A stretch of 64,000 nucleotides of DNA from Roseivivax marinus (GCF_900109705.1 NZ_FOAI01000002.1:62001-126000), one strand, 5' to 3'. Counted from the first letter of the stretch, positions 26,453 through 36,300 are shown. Made by a program: numbers and translations. Notes: a model not told the origin generated them from the letters alone.

Positions 26453-26674
26453 TCAGAGATAGAAGCGGTCGGAGAACACGCGGCGCACCATCGCGGCGCG
26501 GGTCGTGCCACGGGCAGAGATCTCGGCGTCGGTCATCGACTGCACGCGATCGAGCTGCTGGTAGCGCGGGTTGTTGTGGCTCAGGAAGGTCAGCGCGCGG
26601 GTCAGGCCGTGCGCGATCGAATCCGTCACGCTGGCGGATTTGGTGAAGTGGGCGGGTTGAGCACTGTGTGCCAT
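26453..26674 (-). CDS. DUF1127 small protein inside the urease cluster
   Basis: A 73-residue protein whose C-terminal half fits the DUF1127 (YjiS-like) family: NPRYQQLDRVQSMTDAEISA, then RGTTRAAMVRRVF. Such arginine-rich proteins are common in alphaproteobacteria, and some bind RNA in phosphate or stress responses. It sits between ureC and ureE, 25 bp before ureE. An in-frame ATG at 26683 is an alternative start. It may be transcribed from its own promoter at 26718-26746. Confidence 0.75.
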   Translation of the reverse strand: MAHSAQPAHFTKSASVTDSIAHGLTRALTFLSHNNPRYQQLDRVQSMTDAEISARGTTRAAMVRRVFSDRFYL

Positions 26675-26717
26675 CGGTAGCATCCGTTTCGTCGGTTTCG
26701 TTTCCTCCCGTGCCCAC

Positions 26718-26746
26718 GAAGTAGGCAGTTTGAAAACTTGGGCCAA
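26718..26746 (-). promoter_or_regulatory. Possible sigma-70 promoter before the DUF1127 gene
   Basis: On the minus strand TTGGCC (26741-26746) and TACTTC (26718-26723) are separated by 17 bp. The spacing is right but the -10 is weak. It would drive DUF1127, ureE, ureF and ureG apart from ureC. Confidence 0.3.
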
Positions 26747-26829
26747 CGAACAACGGGACAGCCCCGTCTTGCGGTGCGTGCATGGCTCGGATTGCGTCTG
26801 TCATGTGTTGGGAAGCGTAAGGCGGTGTC

Positions 26830-28542
<1,713 letters not shown>

Positions 28543-28710
28543 GGTGAGGGCCTCCGTCGCGCGGCGGTGCGTCCGCCGTCGGTCAGACCGTAACCGCCGC
28601 CGCGCGGAAATGGGAAGGGCGCGGCGACGCTGCCGTGCCGACAGTGCAGGCATGTGCCGCGAAAACGGGCACTGCGCGAAGTTGGCGTAAGGCCCCCGGC
28701 CCTCCCGGGG

Positions 28711-29010
28711 TCAGCGCCGCCGCGACAGTCGGCGCCTGTTGGAGCTTGCCGCACGATGGAGGGGACGCATCCCCGCCCCCATCGCATCGACCATCGAGCC
28801 GCCCCCGGCGATCACCTTGCCGCTGTCCATGGCCGCGCGGGTCCAGGCCGGGCTTTTCTCGTTGACCATGCGCAGCGCCTCTCCGGGCGGCAGGGCGAGG
28901 AAACCTGCCATACCGGCGATGCGGATCGCCATGACCGTCTGCGCCTCGAGGGCAAGCCGCCACGCGGCGAATCCGACCCTCAGGCCGGAAAAGGGGTCGA
29001 GAGGATACAT
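28711..29010 (-). CDS. Small granule/antifreeze-type hypothetical protein
   Basis: A 99-residue protein with an amphipathic N-terminal region (DPFSGLRVGFAAWRLALEAQ, then TVMAIRIAGMAGFL) and a very basic C-terminus ending RRRLSRRR. I recall similar short Rhodobacteraceae proteins labelled antifreeze-like, and the helix pattern resembles phasins. That relation is uncertain. The ATG has AGGAG 8 bases upstream. It lies between a terminator and ureC on the same strand. Confidence 0.5.
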   Translation of the reverse strand: MYPLDPFSGLRVGFAAWRLALEAQTVMAIRIAGMAGFLALPPGEALRMVNEKSPAWTRAAMDSGKVIAGGGSMVDAMGAGMRPLHRAASSNRRRLSRRR

Positions 29011-29107
29011 GCACGCACTCCTGATGAATCGGAACCGGGTCTCCTCCCGCCATCAGCAACCGACGGTGCGTCGTTCGGTTCCGCGCCGCACGCGGGGGCC
29101 GCGTCAT

Positions 29108-29137
29108 GAAAAGGCCCCGGCGCGGGTGCGTCGGGGC
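29108..29137 (-). terminator. Intrinsic terminator after the H1-tail gene
   Basis: On the minus strand a 7-bp stem GGCCCCG/CGGGGCC with a 12-base loop is followed by TTTT. It begins 11 bp after the stop at 29148. Confidence 0.6.
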
Positions 29138-29147
29138 CGTCTGGGGT

Positions 29148-30191
29148 TCAGCTGTCGGCGTCGGTGGCCCGGCTTTCCGGCATGGCCGGTGGCGTCGAGG
29201 GCTGTTTGCGCGCCCGGCGGCGGGGCGCCGCGGCCTTTGGCGCTGCCTCGGTATCCTCGGGCATCTTGGTTGCCGTCTTAGACTTGTCCGAAACTTCGGC
29301 CGGGGCCGAACGCTTGCGCGCGGTCGTGGTCTTGCTTTCGGAGGTGGAGGACGTTCCGCTCTCCGCCCCGGCGGCAGGCTTCGAGACCGGCGCGCTTTCG
29401 GCCTTGGCAGGCGCCTTGGACGCGCTGTCGCTCTTGGTCGTCCCGGATGCCGCGCTGGACTTGGCCGCCGTGTCGCTCTTGCTGGACGCCTGTGCCGCGT
29501 CGTCGCTCTTGGCCGTGGTCGTGGAGGCCTTCGTCTCGGTGCTGGCGGAAGCCTTGGCGGAAGCGGCCGTGTCAGACGCCTTCGCCTCGCCCTTGGTCGC
29601 CGCGGCCTCGGTCTCCGGCGCCTGCTGCGTCGTTTTCGACGTTGCCGCCCCCGAGGCCCGCTTCGGCGCGGGTCGCGCGGCGGTACGCTTCGCGGTGGTG
29701 CCGGACTTGGCCGTCTTGCCGCCGGATGTTGACTTGGCGGTCGCCGACTTCTCGGCAGAAGAGATCGTCGCCGCGCTGCCCGAGGCAGGCTTGGCGCTCT
29801 TGGTGCCGGTCGTCGACGTGCTGGCCGATGCCGCTTTGGACGCGGTCGCCGCCTTTGCCGTCGCACCGGTGTTGGCAGGTTCGGGTTTGGCCGGGTCGGC
29901 CTTGGCGGGTGCAGCCGTGCCGCGACGCGGGCCGGAGCCCGCGCGGCTGGCCGGGGCCGTGGCATCCGCTGCGATCTCGGCGGCGCGGGCCACCGTCTTG
30001 GACGGCGCCTCGGCCAGCGGGGTCGGACGGCAGATGTTCACCGGCTGGGCCATCGGCAGGCCCCACATCATCCGGGTCTGCTGCAACGCCGCGTCGTAGA
30101 ACACCTGTGCAGTGCGCAGCTGCGCCGCCCACGCCTTGCCGGTCAGGGCCGCCATGCTGGTCGCGGCGGCGATCGGAGTCATCACGTACAT
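29148..30191 (-). CDS. Phasin-like protein with long histone H1-like tail
   Basis: About 347 residues. The first ~60 residues (AAATSMAALTGKAWAAQLRT, then FYDAALQQTRMMWG) form a helical region of the size seen in granule-binding proteins. The remaining ~290 residues are low-complexity Ala/Lys/Ser/Thr/Pro (SKTAKS, AKPASGS, TTAKR-type units) and highly basic overall, like histone H1 or the C-terminal tail of Pseudomonas PhaF. An AAGGG directly abuts the ATG at 30200 but is well spaced for the ATG at 30191, which I use. A PhaR-like site lies upstream. It is inserted between ureB and ureC. Function is inferred. Confidence 0.6.
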   Translation of the reverse strand: MYVMTPIAAATSMAALTGKAWAAQLRTAQVFYDAALQQTRMMWGLPMAQPVNICRPTPLAEAPSKTVARAAEIAADATAPASRAGSGPRRGTAAPAKADPAKPEPANTGATAKAATASKAASASTSTTGTKSAKPASGSAATISSAEKSATAKSTSGGKTAKSGTTAKRTAARPAPKRASGAATSKTTQQAPETEAAATKGEAKASDTAASAKASASTETKASTTTAKSDDAAQASSKSDTAAKSSAASGTTKSDSASKAPAKAESAPVSKPAAGAESGTSSTSESKTTTARKRSAPAEVSDKSKTATKMPEDTEAAPKAAAPRRRARKQPSTPPAMPESRATDADS

Positions 30192-30267
30192 CGTATCCAT
30201 CCCTTATCGTCACTGGGCGGGACCTGGCGTCGTGTCCCGAGCCTGCGCTACGTCAACATCACTCACG

Positions 30268-30278
30268 CTGCAGTGCAG
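30268..30278. promoter_or_regulatory. Possible PhaR-binding site
   Basis: CTGC-AGT-GCAG fits the CTGC-N3-GCAG motif I recall for PhaR, the polyhydroxybutyrate-responsive repressor of Rhodobacter and Paracoccus phasin genes. It lies about 77-87 bp before the phasin-like start. A short motif, so chance is possible. Confidence 0.45.
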
Positions 30279-30464
30279 AACAAGGGGGCATGCCGCGCAC
30301 AGCGGCGGATTCGCGCCTCACACGGACAGGTTTCACGGAAAATTTGCAGATTCGGACCGTGGCGGGCCCGGAGATGGCGCTCAGGGAACACTGACGGGAC
30401 GTGGACACGCGGGGCGACAGCCAGCCTCGCGCACCCGCGGCCCTGCCTGCCGCGCAGTCCGGGA

Positions 30465-30770
30465 TCACAGGTCGCCCATCACCGCGCCGTTGAACCCGTA
30501 GACCTTCCGGTCGCCGGCATAGGGGATCAGCTGGACCTCGCGGCGCTGGCCGGGTTCGAACCGCACCGCGGTACCCGCGGCGATGTCGAGCCGGTGGCCC
30601 CGCGCCGCGTCCCGGTCGAAGTCGAGCGCGGGATTCGCCTCGGCGAAATGGTAATGCGAGCCCACCTGCACCGGCCGGTCGCCGGTATTGGCAACCATCA
30701 AGGTGATTGCCTCGCGGTCTTCGTTGAGCGTCAGCTCGCCCTCGGCCGGCATGATCTCCCCGGGGATCAC
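30465..30770 (-). CDS. ureB: Urease beta subunit
   Basis: A 101-residue structural subunit that packs with UreA and UreC. The family start [16 protein letters not shown] and the core [18 protein letters not shown] are plain. I start at the GTG at 30770 because it begins exactly at the family N-terminus and overlaps the stop of the small gene before it as GTGA; an in-frame GTG at 30776 only adds two residues. Confidence 0.94.
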   Translation of the reverse strand: MIPGEIMPAEGELTLNEDREAITLMVANTGDRPVQVGSHYHFAEANPALDFDRDAARGHRLDIAAGTAVRFEPGQRREVQLIPYAGDRKVYGFNGAVMGDL

Positions 30771-30952
30771 GTCCACGGCCCCCGCTCGCGCAGGAGCACC
30801 GCCACCGCCGCGGCGAAGATCGCGAGGACGCCGGCGACCGCCAGCCAGTTGACGCCCGCATGGGGGTGAAGGTGCGCGCCGGTGTGGGCATCGGCGGGCA
30901 GTGCGGCCAGCAGCGTGAGGGCTGCGGCGGCCGGGGCGGAGAATCGGGTCAT
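30767..30952 (-). CDS. Small His-rich membrane protein between ureA and ureB
   Basis: A 61-residue open frame. It has a signal-peptide-like start ([19 protein letters not shown], probable cleavage after ADA), a His-rich external stretch [11 protein letters not shown], then one transmembrane segment ([18 protein letters not shown]) and a short basic tail. The ATG has AAGGAG about 8 bases upstream, and the stop overlaps the ureB start by 4 bases, so it is translated with ureB. The His stretch after a signal resembles the start of HupE/UreJ nickel proteins, so metal handling is a guess. Confidence 0.65.
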   Translation of the reverse strand: MTRFSAPAAAALTLLAALPADAHTGAHLHPHAGVNWLAVAGVLAIFAAAVAVLLRERGPWT

Positions 30953-30978
30953 CGGAACGGCTCCTTCGAAATCGTCTG

Positions 30979-31281
30979 TCAGCGGATGGGGTCGTGCACG
31001 GTCACCAGCTTGGTGCCATCGGGAAAGGTCGCTTCGACCTGGACCTCTTGGATCATTTCGGCCACGCCGTCCATGCACTGCTCGCGGGTCACCACCTCGG
31101 CGCCGGCCTGCATCATCTCGGCAACCGAGCGGCCGTCGCGCGCGCCCTCGACCACGGCGTCGGTGATGAGGGCGATGGCCTCGGGGTGGTTCAGCTTGAC
31201 GCCACGGGCGAGCCTGCGGCGCGCCACCTCGGCGGCCATGGCGACCATCAGCTTGTCCTTTTCGCGGGGGGTCAGTTGCAT
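30979..31281 (-). CDS. ureA: Urease gamma subunit
   Basis: A 100-residue structural subunit of urease with the full family pattern: [20 protein letters not shown] at the start, [20 protein letters not shown] in the middle and [20 protein letters not shown] at the end. It starts 3 bp after the ureD stop, so the two are co-transcribed. Confidence 0.95.
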   Translation of the reverse strand: MQLTPREKDKLMVAMAAEVARRRLARGVKLNHPEAIALITDAVVEGARDGRSVAEMMQAGAEVVTREQCMDGVAEMIQEVQVEATFPDGTKLVTVHDPIR

Positions 31282-31284
31282 GTC

Positions 31285-32115
31285 TCAGATCATCCAGGGT
31301 CGGGGAAGGGGCGCACCGGCAAGGTGCGTGAGAAGCGGAACGAGGCTCCGGCGCAGCTCGAAACCGTCCTCGGCCAGAAGCCGCACCACCGCCACGTCCT
31401 CGGTCGGGGCCGATGCGCCGGCATTCGCGGGCAGCATCGCGCGCAGGGTGTCCACGGCATCGCCCGCGTTGGGGCGTGCCAGGATCACGGTGGCCATCGC
31501 CCCGGCGCCGCCGCCCACGAAGGCGCGCGACAGCTGGGCGTCGGCGTCGCCAGAAAGCCGAAGGCGGTCTGCATAGACCGCACGGCCGTCGCGGGTCACG
31601 TCGATCCGGTCCGACAGGCGAAGGTCGCGCACCCGCTCTCCCATGGCGCGGCGGCCGAAGATCAGCGCCTCGCAGCCGAGGAACGCCGCGTCGCCGGTCA
31701 GGTCCACCCTCAGCGAACGTGTGAGCGCAGCGGCATCGAACAGGATCGTCTCCTGCGGCAGCCAGTGACCGATGGCACCGTGCCCTACCGAAAGTTGCGT
31801 GGTCATGGCGCCCGGCGCGCCGGGCAGCGCGCGGTAGATGCGCTCTGCGGCCTGTGTGGTCAGACGGAGACGCGCCCCGGGCCGGGCCTCGGCCGAGAGT
31901 TGGAACGTATCGCCGCCGGTGAGTCCGCCGGCGGTGTTGAGCCACACCGCGTCGAGCGCCGCGTCGCGGGGCGCGCGCGGGAACAACAGCTTCGCCGATC
32001 CGCTCTGCGACAGGGCCGCGATCGCCGTGCCCCCGTCGCGCGGCGCGACCGCCAGCGCGGCGCTTCCGCGGGCCCGCTGGGCAGAGACCCGGCCTATGGT
32101 GCTTTCGTCGAGGAT
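31285..32115 (-). CDS. ureD: Urease accessory protein UreD, start codon unclear
   Basis: An accessory scaffold that binds apo-urease with UreF and UreG and channels nickel. Family segments are clear: GSAKLLFPRAPRD, LNTAGGLTGGDTF, RLTTQAAERIYR and WLPQETILFD. No ATG, GTG or TTG exists at the expected N-terminus. A well-placed GGAGG is followed 7 bases later by ATC at 32113-32115, which gives the usual length of 276 residues; I use this position. The nearest canonical in-frame start upstream is GTG at 32232, which would add 39 unrelated residues. First gene of the urease cluster. Confidence 0.8.
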   Translation of the reverse strand: MLDESTIGRVSAQRARGSAALAVAPRDGGTAIAALSQSGSAKLLFPRAPRDAALDAVWLNTAGGLTGGDTFQLSAEARPGARLRLTTQAAERIYRALPGAPGAMTTQLSVGHGAIGHWLPQETILFDAAALTRSLRVDLTGDAAFLGCEALIFGRRAMGERVRDLRLSDRIDVTRDGRAVYADRLRLSGDADAQLSRAFVGGGAGAMATVILARPNAGDAVDTLRAMLPANAGASAPTEDVAVVRLLAEDGFELRRSLVPLLTHLAGAPLPRPWMI

Positions 32116-32266
32116 CGGTTCGCCTCCGTCCGGTGTGCGGCTATTTTGGGCAGGGCGGTGGGGATCTGCCAGATCGGGCGGCAGGGCCGGACGGCAATGC
32201 CCCTTCGCCCTGCCCGTTTCGCAGGCAGACACGCCGGCCCGCGCCCGCAAAACAGGCAGATGCACA

Positions 32267-32749
32267 TCACGAGGCCACGCCCGGCTTCGCTGGCGCCTGA
32301 ACCGTGAAGGCACAGCGTTCGGGCTTGATGTCCAGCAGCGGCGTGCCGTCGAGGCAGTCGAGACCGCGAACGACCAGAACCGGTCCCTCGCGCCGCACGA
32401 TCCGCACCCGCGCCAGCCCGATCGGGTTCGGTCGCACGGGCGAGCGCAGCGCGAACGTGCCGGTGGTGCGACCGTCCGATTTCGGGCTTTGCGCCACGAG
32501 GTCGCGGCGCGACCGGTCCAGCCAGTAGAGCACGTCCGCCGCCTCGAAGGCCTCCAGTCCGTCAAGCCCGGGCGACCAGACCGGATCGAGCTCGAGCCGG
32601 CAGTCCGGCCCGTCGCCGGGATCGCCCTGCCTCGGGCACTCGGCGCGGGTGGTGAAGGGCGTCCGGATGCGACCGATAAAGCGCAGGCTGGCGTCCGACG
32701 CCTCGGGCACGTTCAATGCCACCTCGCCCGTCCGGATGTCGTCGCTCAT
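32267..32749 (-). CDS. trmO: tRNA N6-threonylcarbamoyladenosine methyltransferase TrmO
   Basis: A 160-residue protein of the TsaA/YaeB family, which methylates threonylcarbamoyladenosine at position 37 of certain tRNAs with S-adenosylmethionine. The motifs SLRFIGRIRTPFTTRAECP, GLEAFEAADVLYWLDRSRRD and RSPVRPNPIGLARVRI are characteristic. The ATG at 32749 has GGAG 7-8 bases upstream; another in-frame ATG is at 32761. It is upstream of ureD on the same strand. Confidence 0.9.
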   Translation of the reverse strand: MSDDIRTGEVALNVPEASDASLRFIGRIRTPFTTRAECPRQGDPGDGPDCRLELDPVWSPGLDGLEAFEAADVLYWLDRSRRDLVAQSPKSDGRTTGTFALRSPVRPNPIGLARVRIVRREGPVLVVRGLDCLDGTPLLDIKPERCAFTVQAPAKPGVAS

Positions 32750-33024
32750 CGCCTGCTCCATCGCTGCGGCGGCAGAGTGCCCCCGTGGGCGGGGCCGGGG
32801 CAAGGGGTGGCGGGCCGGGGCAGCAACGCCATCCACAACCTGCGGTTTCGTGGCACCACCTGGGCGCGATACAGCCGCAGGATGCGGAGTCCGGAGACAA
32901 TCGCCGGGACGCATTCCGCGCGACCGGCGAACGTGGGACGGCGGGCGGGGCGACGGCGAAGCCGAGCGTCCGGCCCGCCGTCCGCCGCTTGTGCCCGGGG
33001 CCGCGCACGGTGCACCCTGCGCGC

Positions 33025-33906
33025 ATGAGCCACGCCCCGCAGACCGACCCCGAATTCCTGACCGTCCCCGAGTTGGCCGCGCTGCTGCGGATCAAGGAGC
33101 GCAAGGTCTACGACCTCGCCGCCTCCGGCGCCGTGCCCTGCGCGCGGGTCACCGGCAAGCTGCTGTTCCCCGCCCGCGCGGTGCGCGACTGGATCGCCGC
33201 CGGGGCCACCTCCGGCGCGGCACCGGCGCCCGGGCTACGGCCGGACGTCTTCCTGGGCAGCCATGACCCGCTTCTCGACTGGGCACTGCGGCAGGCCGGA
33301 ACCGGCCTCGCCACTTATTTCAGCGGCAGCGGCGACGGACTGTCGCGCTTCGCGGCGCGTGAGGGCGTGGCGACGGGACTCCACATCCTCGAGGACGGCG
33401 CATGGAACGTCGCGGCCGCGCGGCGGACCGCGCCGCGCGACGCGGTGCTGCTGTCGTTTGCCAGACGCAGCCGCGGCCTGGTGACACGGCCCGGCAGCGG
33501 CATCGCCGCGCTCGCCGATCTCGCGGGCCGCCGCCTTCAGCCGCGTCAGGCGGGTTCGGGGACCGAGACGGTGTTCGCCCACCTGCTGTCCGAGGCCGGG
33601 CTGAGCGCGGACGCGTTCGACACCACGGCCCCCGCGCTCAGCGAGCAGGACGCGGTTCTCGCGGTGCAGCAGGGCGCCGCCGACGCGACCTTCGGGCTCG
33701 CCGCCCTCGCCCGGCAGCATGGACTGGAGGTGGTGCCGCTGGTGGAGGAGCGCTTCGATCTGCTGGTGGATCGTACCGCCTACTTCGAGCCGCCCCTTCA
33801 GCGGCTCGCGGCGTTCCTGCGCAGCGACGCCCTCGCGGCACAGGCCGAACGGCTCGGCGGCTACGATGTCTCCGAGGCCGGCACGGTGCGCTGGAACGGC
33901 GACTGA
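33025..33906 (+). CDS. HTH regulator with periplasmic-binding-like domain
   Basis: A 293-residue protein. An N-terminal excisionase/MerR-like helix-turn-helix (FLTVPELAALLRIKERKVYD, residues 10-60) precedes a substrate-binding-like domain (about 75-280) of the type fused to molybdate/tungstate regulators and MoeA. Motifs are LSRFAAREGVATGLHI and the PBP-like GSGTETVFAHLL. One-component sensors of this type bind a small ligand directly. No transporter is adjacent, so the ligand is unknown; oxyanion sensing is a guess. Confidence 0.75.
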   Translation: MSHAPQTDPEFLTVPELAALLRIKERKVYDLAASGAVPCARVTGKLLFPARAVRDWIAAGATSGAAPAPGLRPDVFLGSHDPLLDWALRQAGTGLATYFSGSGDGLSRFAAREGVATGLHILEDGAWNVAAARRTAPRDAVLLSFARRSRGLVTRPGSGIAALADLAGRRLQPRQAGSGTETVFAHLLSEAGLSADAFDTTAPALSEQDAVLAVQQGAADATFGLAALARQHGLEVVPLVEERFDLLVDRTAYFEPPLQRLAAFLRSDALAAQAERLGGYDVSEAGTVRWNGD

Positions 33907-33941
33907 GCGTCGGGCTTCGCCGCTTCCGCCGCTTCGGATCC

Positions 33942-34589
33942 TCAGAACGGCGGACGCGCGCGGAACCGAACCCCGGCGCCGCCGTCCGGATGCCGCAGCC
34001 GCAGTTCCTCGGCGTGGAGCATCATCCGCGGATACTGATCCGCGGTTTCGGGCGCGTAGAACGGATCCCCGAGGATCGGGTGGCCGAGCGCCAGCATGTG
34101 CACCCGCAACTGGTGGCTGCGCCCGGTCTCGGGCATCAGCCGCACCCGGCTCTCGGCCCCGTCCGAGCGCAACAGTCGCCAGTTGGTGACCGCGGGCTTG
34201 CCGGTCTCGTGGTCGACCTTCTGCAGCGGCCGGTTCGGCCAGTCGACGATGAGCGGCAGGTCCACCCGGCCGGTCTTTTCGGGCATCTGCCCGGCGACGC
34301 GGGCGAGATAGGTTTTCTTCGCTTGCCGCTTCTCGAACTGGAGGCCGAGATGGCGCTGTGCATGCGGCGTCAGCGCGAAGATCATCACCCCCGATGTGTC
34401 GCGGTCGAGCCGGTGCACCAGGAGGATCTCGGGGAACGGCACGCGCAGCCGCTCGATCAGGCAATCGGCGAGGTGCTCGCCCTTGCCCGGCACCGACAGG
34501 AGGCCCGCCGGCTTGTCCACCGCGAGAATCTCGTGATCGGCGTGCAGCACGGGGATCTCGCCCGTGGGCGGGTCGTAGTCGTCGCTCAT
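33942..34589 (-). CDS. RluA-family pseudouridine synthase
   Basis: A 215-residue enzyme that converts uridine to pseudouridine in rRNA or tRNA. The catalytic Asp lies in VHRLDRDTSGVMIFA, preceded by ILAVDKPAGLLSVPG and followed by PETGRSHQLRVHMLALGHP. There is no S4 domain, so it is the short RluA-type form. The exact target base cannot be told from sequence. The ATG at 34589 starts the homology. It is convergent with the HTH regulator. Confidence 0.88.
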   Translation of the reverse strand: MSDDYDPPTGEIPVLHADHEILAVDKPAGLLSVPGKGEHLADCLIERLRVPFPEILLVHRLDRDTSGVMIFALTPHAQRHLGLQFEKRQAKKTYLARVAGQMPEKTGRVDLPLIVDWPNRPLQKVDHETGKPAVTNWRLLRSDGAESRVRLMPETGRSHQLRVHMLALGHPILGDPFYAPETADQYPRMMLHAEELRLRHPDGGAGVRFRARPPF

Positions 34590-34682
34590 GCCCGCCGCCC
34601 TGCCACCGGCGGAGCGGGAGGGCAAGACGGATCGACGGTCAGCGCCGGGCTGAGAAGGACGAGCGAGGGCTCTGCCCTCGCG

Positions 34683-34711
34683 CTCCCGGAGTATTTCGCA
34701 CGAGAAGAAGG
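34683..34711 (-). repeat. Dispersed 3' element, copy D
   Basis: On the minus strand CCCTTCTTCTCGTGCGAAAT is followed by ACTCCGGGAG, directly after the stop of the homocysteine methyltransferase gene. It matches the copy after fsa (about 22939-22965) apart from a one-base insertion and one change, and has the same orientation relative to its gene. Confidence 0.55.
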
Positions 34712-34712
34712 G

Positions 34713-35615
34713 TCAGGGAGTGACGAGGACGTGACCGGCGTCGCGCAGGGCTTCGGCGGTGGCGGCGATGTGGGCCGGGCCGGTGGCGCAGCAGCCGCCG
34801 ACCAGCGTGGCGCCCCGGTCAACCCAGTCGAGCGCGTGCGCGGCGTAGCGCGCGGGCGTGATGTCGCGCCGCTCGGGCAGCGCGTCGACCGTTGGGCGCG
34901 GCTGCAGGAAGGCCTCGGTGATCTCGGCGAAGGCATTGGCATAGGCGCCGATCGGCTTGCCGCAGTCGCCGAGCAGGTCGAGCGCCGGTCCGATCGCCTC
35001 GGGCGCCGAGCAGTTCACCAGCGCCGCCGCAGCCGGGCCGTCGGCGAGCAGGCGCGCGGCCTCGACCACAGGCTCGCCCGAGCGCAGGCGGGTGCCGTCG
35101 GTGTCCGACACGGTGACCGCGATCCAGACTGGCCGTGCGGTCGTCCGGGCGGCCTCTTGGGCGGCGCGCAGATGGGCGAGCGAGGCCACCGTCTCGAAGA
35201 TCAGGACATCGGAGTCGGGCGCGAAGGCGGCGATGGCCTCGGAGTATTCCGCGAGCGCGGTGGCGTGGTCGGGAAAGAGCTCGGGGCGGTAGCTTCCGCG
35301 CAAGGGGCCGATGGCGGCCGCGACGCGCCCCGCGCCGTGGGCGTCGCGCGCCGCGCGCGCTTCCTCGAGCGCTATCGCCCGCCACTCGGCGAGCCGGTTG
35401 CCGAGGCCCTCGGGCATCAGCCGGTCGGGCAGGAGCGCGTAGGTGTTCGCGGTGGCGACCGTCGCGCCGGCGGCGAAGTAATCGCGGTGCACTGCCTCGG
35501 CGAGGCCGGGCGTGTCGGCCATGGCACCGGTCGCCCAGAGCGGGCGGTCGGCGTGACCGGCCCGGGTGACGATCTCGTGACCCACTCCGCCGTCCAAAAG
35601 CGTGATCCGTGCCAT
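34713..35615 (-). CDS. Homocysteine S-methyltransferase family protein
   Basis: A 300-residue single-domain methyltransferase of the MmuM/BHMT type. It has the start ITLLDGGVGHEIV, the zinc-site Cys in LVNCSAPEAIG and the paired Cys in LVGGCCATGPAHI, which together bind zinc and homocysteine thiolate. These enzymes use S-methylmethionine, betaine or a similar donor to make methionine. S-methylmethionine use (MmuM) is possible but the donor is not shown. Confidence 0.87.
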   Translation of the reverse strand: MARITLLDGGVGHEIVTRAGHADRPLWATGAMADTPGLAEAVHRDYFAAGATVATANTYALLPDRLMPEGLGNRLAEWRAIALEEARAARDAHGAGRVAAAIGPLRGSYRPELFPDHATALAEYSEAIAAFAPDSDVLIFETVASLAHLRAAQEAARTTARPVWIAVTVSDTDGTRLRSGEPVVEAARLLADGPAAAALVNCSAPEAIGPALDLLGDCGKPIGAYANAFAEITEAFLQPRPTVDALPERRDITPARYAAHALDWVDRGATLVGGCCATGPAHIAATAEALRDAGHVLVTP

Positions 35616-35691
35616 TCTGCGATCCCCGTTGCGCCTGCCGTCGGGGCGCGACGTAGGCGGGCGGCCCTGGCTGCGCCACCCCGCCCGCGCG

Positions 35692-36300
35692 TCATGCGAA
35701 GGCCAGCCGGGCCGCGAGGCCCGCGAAGACCGCCGCCGAGATCCGGTTGAGGAGCCGGGCGCGGCTTGCCAGCCAGCTGCGCAGCGCGCCCCCCGCCGCG
35801 CCGTAGAGCCCGGTCACCGCGAAACCCGTGGCCGCGAATAGGCCGCCCAGCGCCAGCAGTTGCGTCCAGACCGGGCCGCGGGCCGGATCGGCGAACTGCG
35901 GCAGGAAGGCAAGTATGAAGAGCGCGACCTTGGGGTTCAGCACGTTCGTGAGCGCCCCCCGCAGGACAGCGCGGCCCAGCGTGGCGGCGCCGCCTTCGCC
36001 TGTCGGGGACGGGTCGGCCCGCCAGGCCCGCACGGCGAGGACCACAAGGTAGGCCGCGCCCGCGTAACGCAGGGCATCGAAGGCCGCGGGCGTCGCGCGC
36101 AGGAGCGCGGCCACCCCGGCGGCGGTCAGCGCGACGTGGAACAGACACCCGAGGCTCACGCCGAAGGCTGCGGCGACCCCCGCGCGCACACCGCCACGCG
36201 CACCGCTGGCCATGGCGAACATCACGTCGGCCCCGGGGGTGAGGTTCAGCACGAGCCCCGCGCCGAGGAAGCTGACAAGCGTGGCGGCGTCAGGCAGCAT
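35692..36300 (-). CDS. LysE-family exporter (1)
   Basis: A 202-residue inner-membrane exporter of the LysE/RhtB family with about six hydrophobic segments. The family signature is near the N-terminus (GLVLNLTPGADVMFAMASG), and TNVLNPKVALFILAFLPQF is typical of the third helix region. These proteins export amino acids such as homoserine, threonine or lysine. The ATG at 36300 has GGAGG upstream. Substrate unknown. Confidence 0.87.
   Translation of the reverse strand: MLPDAATLVSFLGAGLVLNLTPGADVMFAMASGARGGVRAGVAAAFGVSLGCLFHVALTAAGVAALLRATPAAFDALRYAGAAYLVVLAVRAWRADPSPTGEGGAATLGRAVLRGALTNVLNPKVALFILAFLPQFADPARGPVWTQLLALGGLFAATGFAVTGLYGAAGGALRSWLASRARLLNRISAAVFAGLAARLAFA

Noticed and set aside
29164-30099. 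A 311-residue plus-strand frame with Ala/Val-rich hydrophobic pattern opposite the H1-like gene
   Set aside because: It is the reverse reading of Lys/Ala/Ser codons and lacks a plausible start site and ribosome-binding site.
29148-30191. Low-complexity KAT/S-rich region as a DNA tandem repeat or CRISPR-like array
   Set aside because: The repeats are only at the amino-acid composition level, without regular unit length, and they lie in one open frame.
32750-33024. Possible extra gene between trmO and the HTH regulator
   Set aside because: Open frames here are extensions of the flanking genes with no ribosome-binding site or recognisable content.
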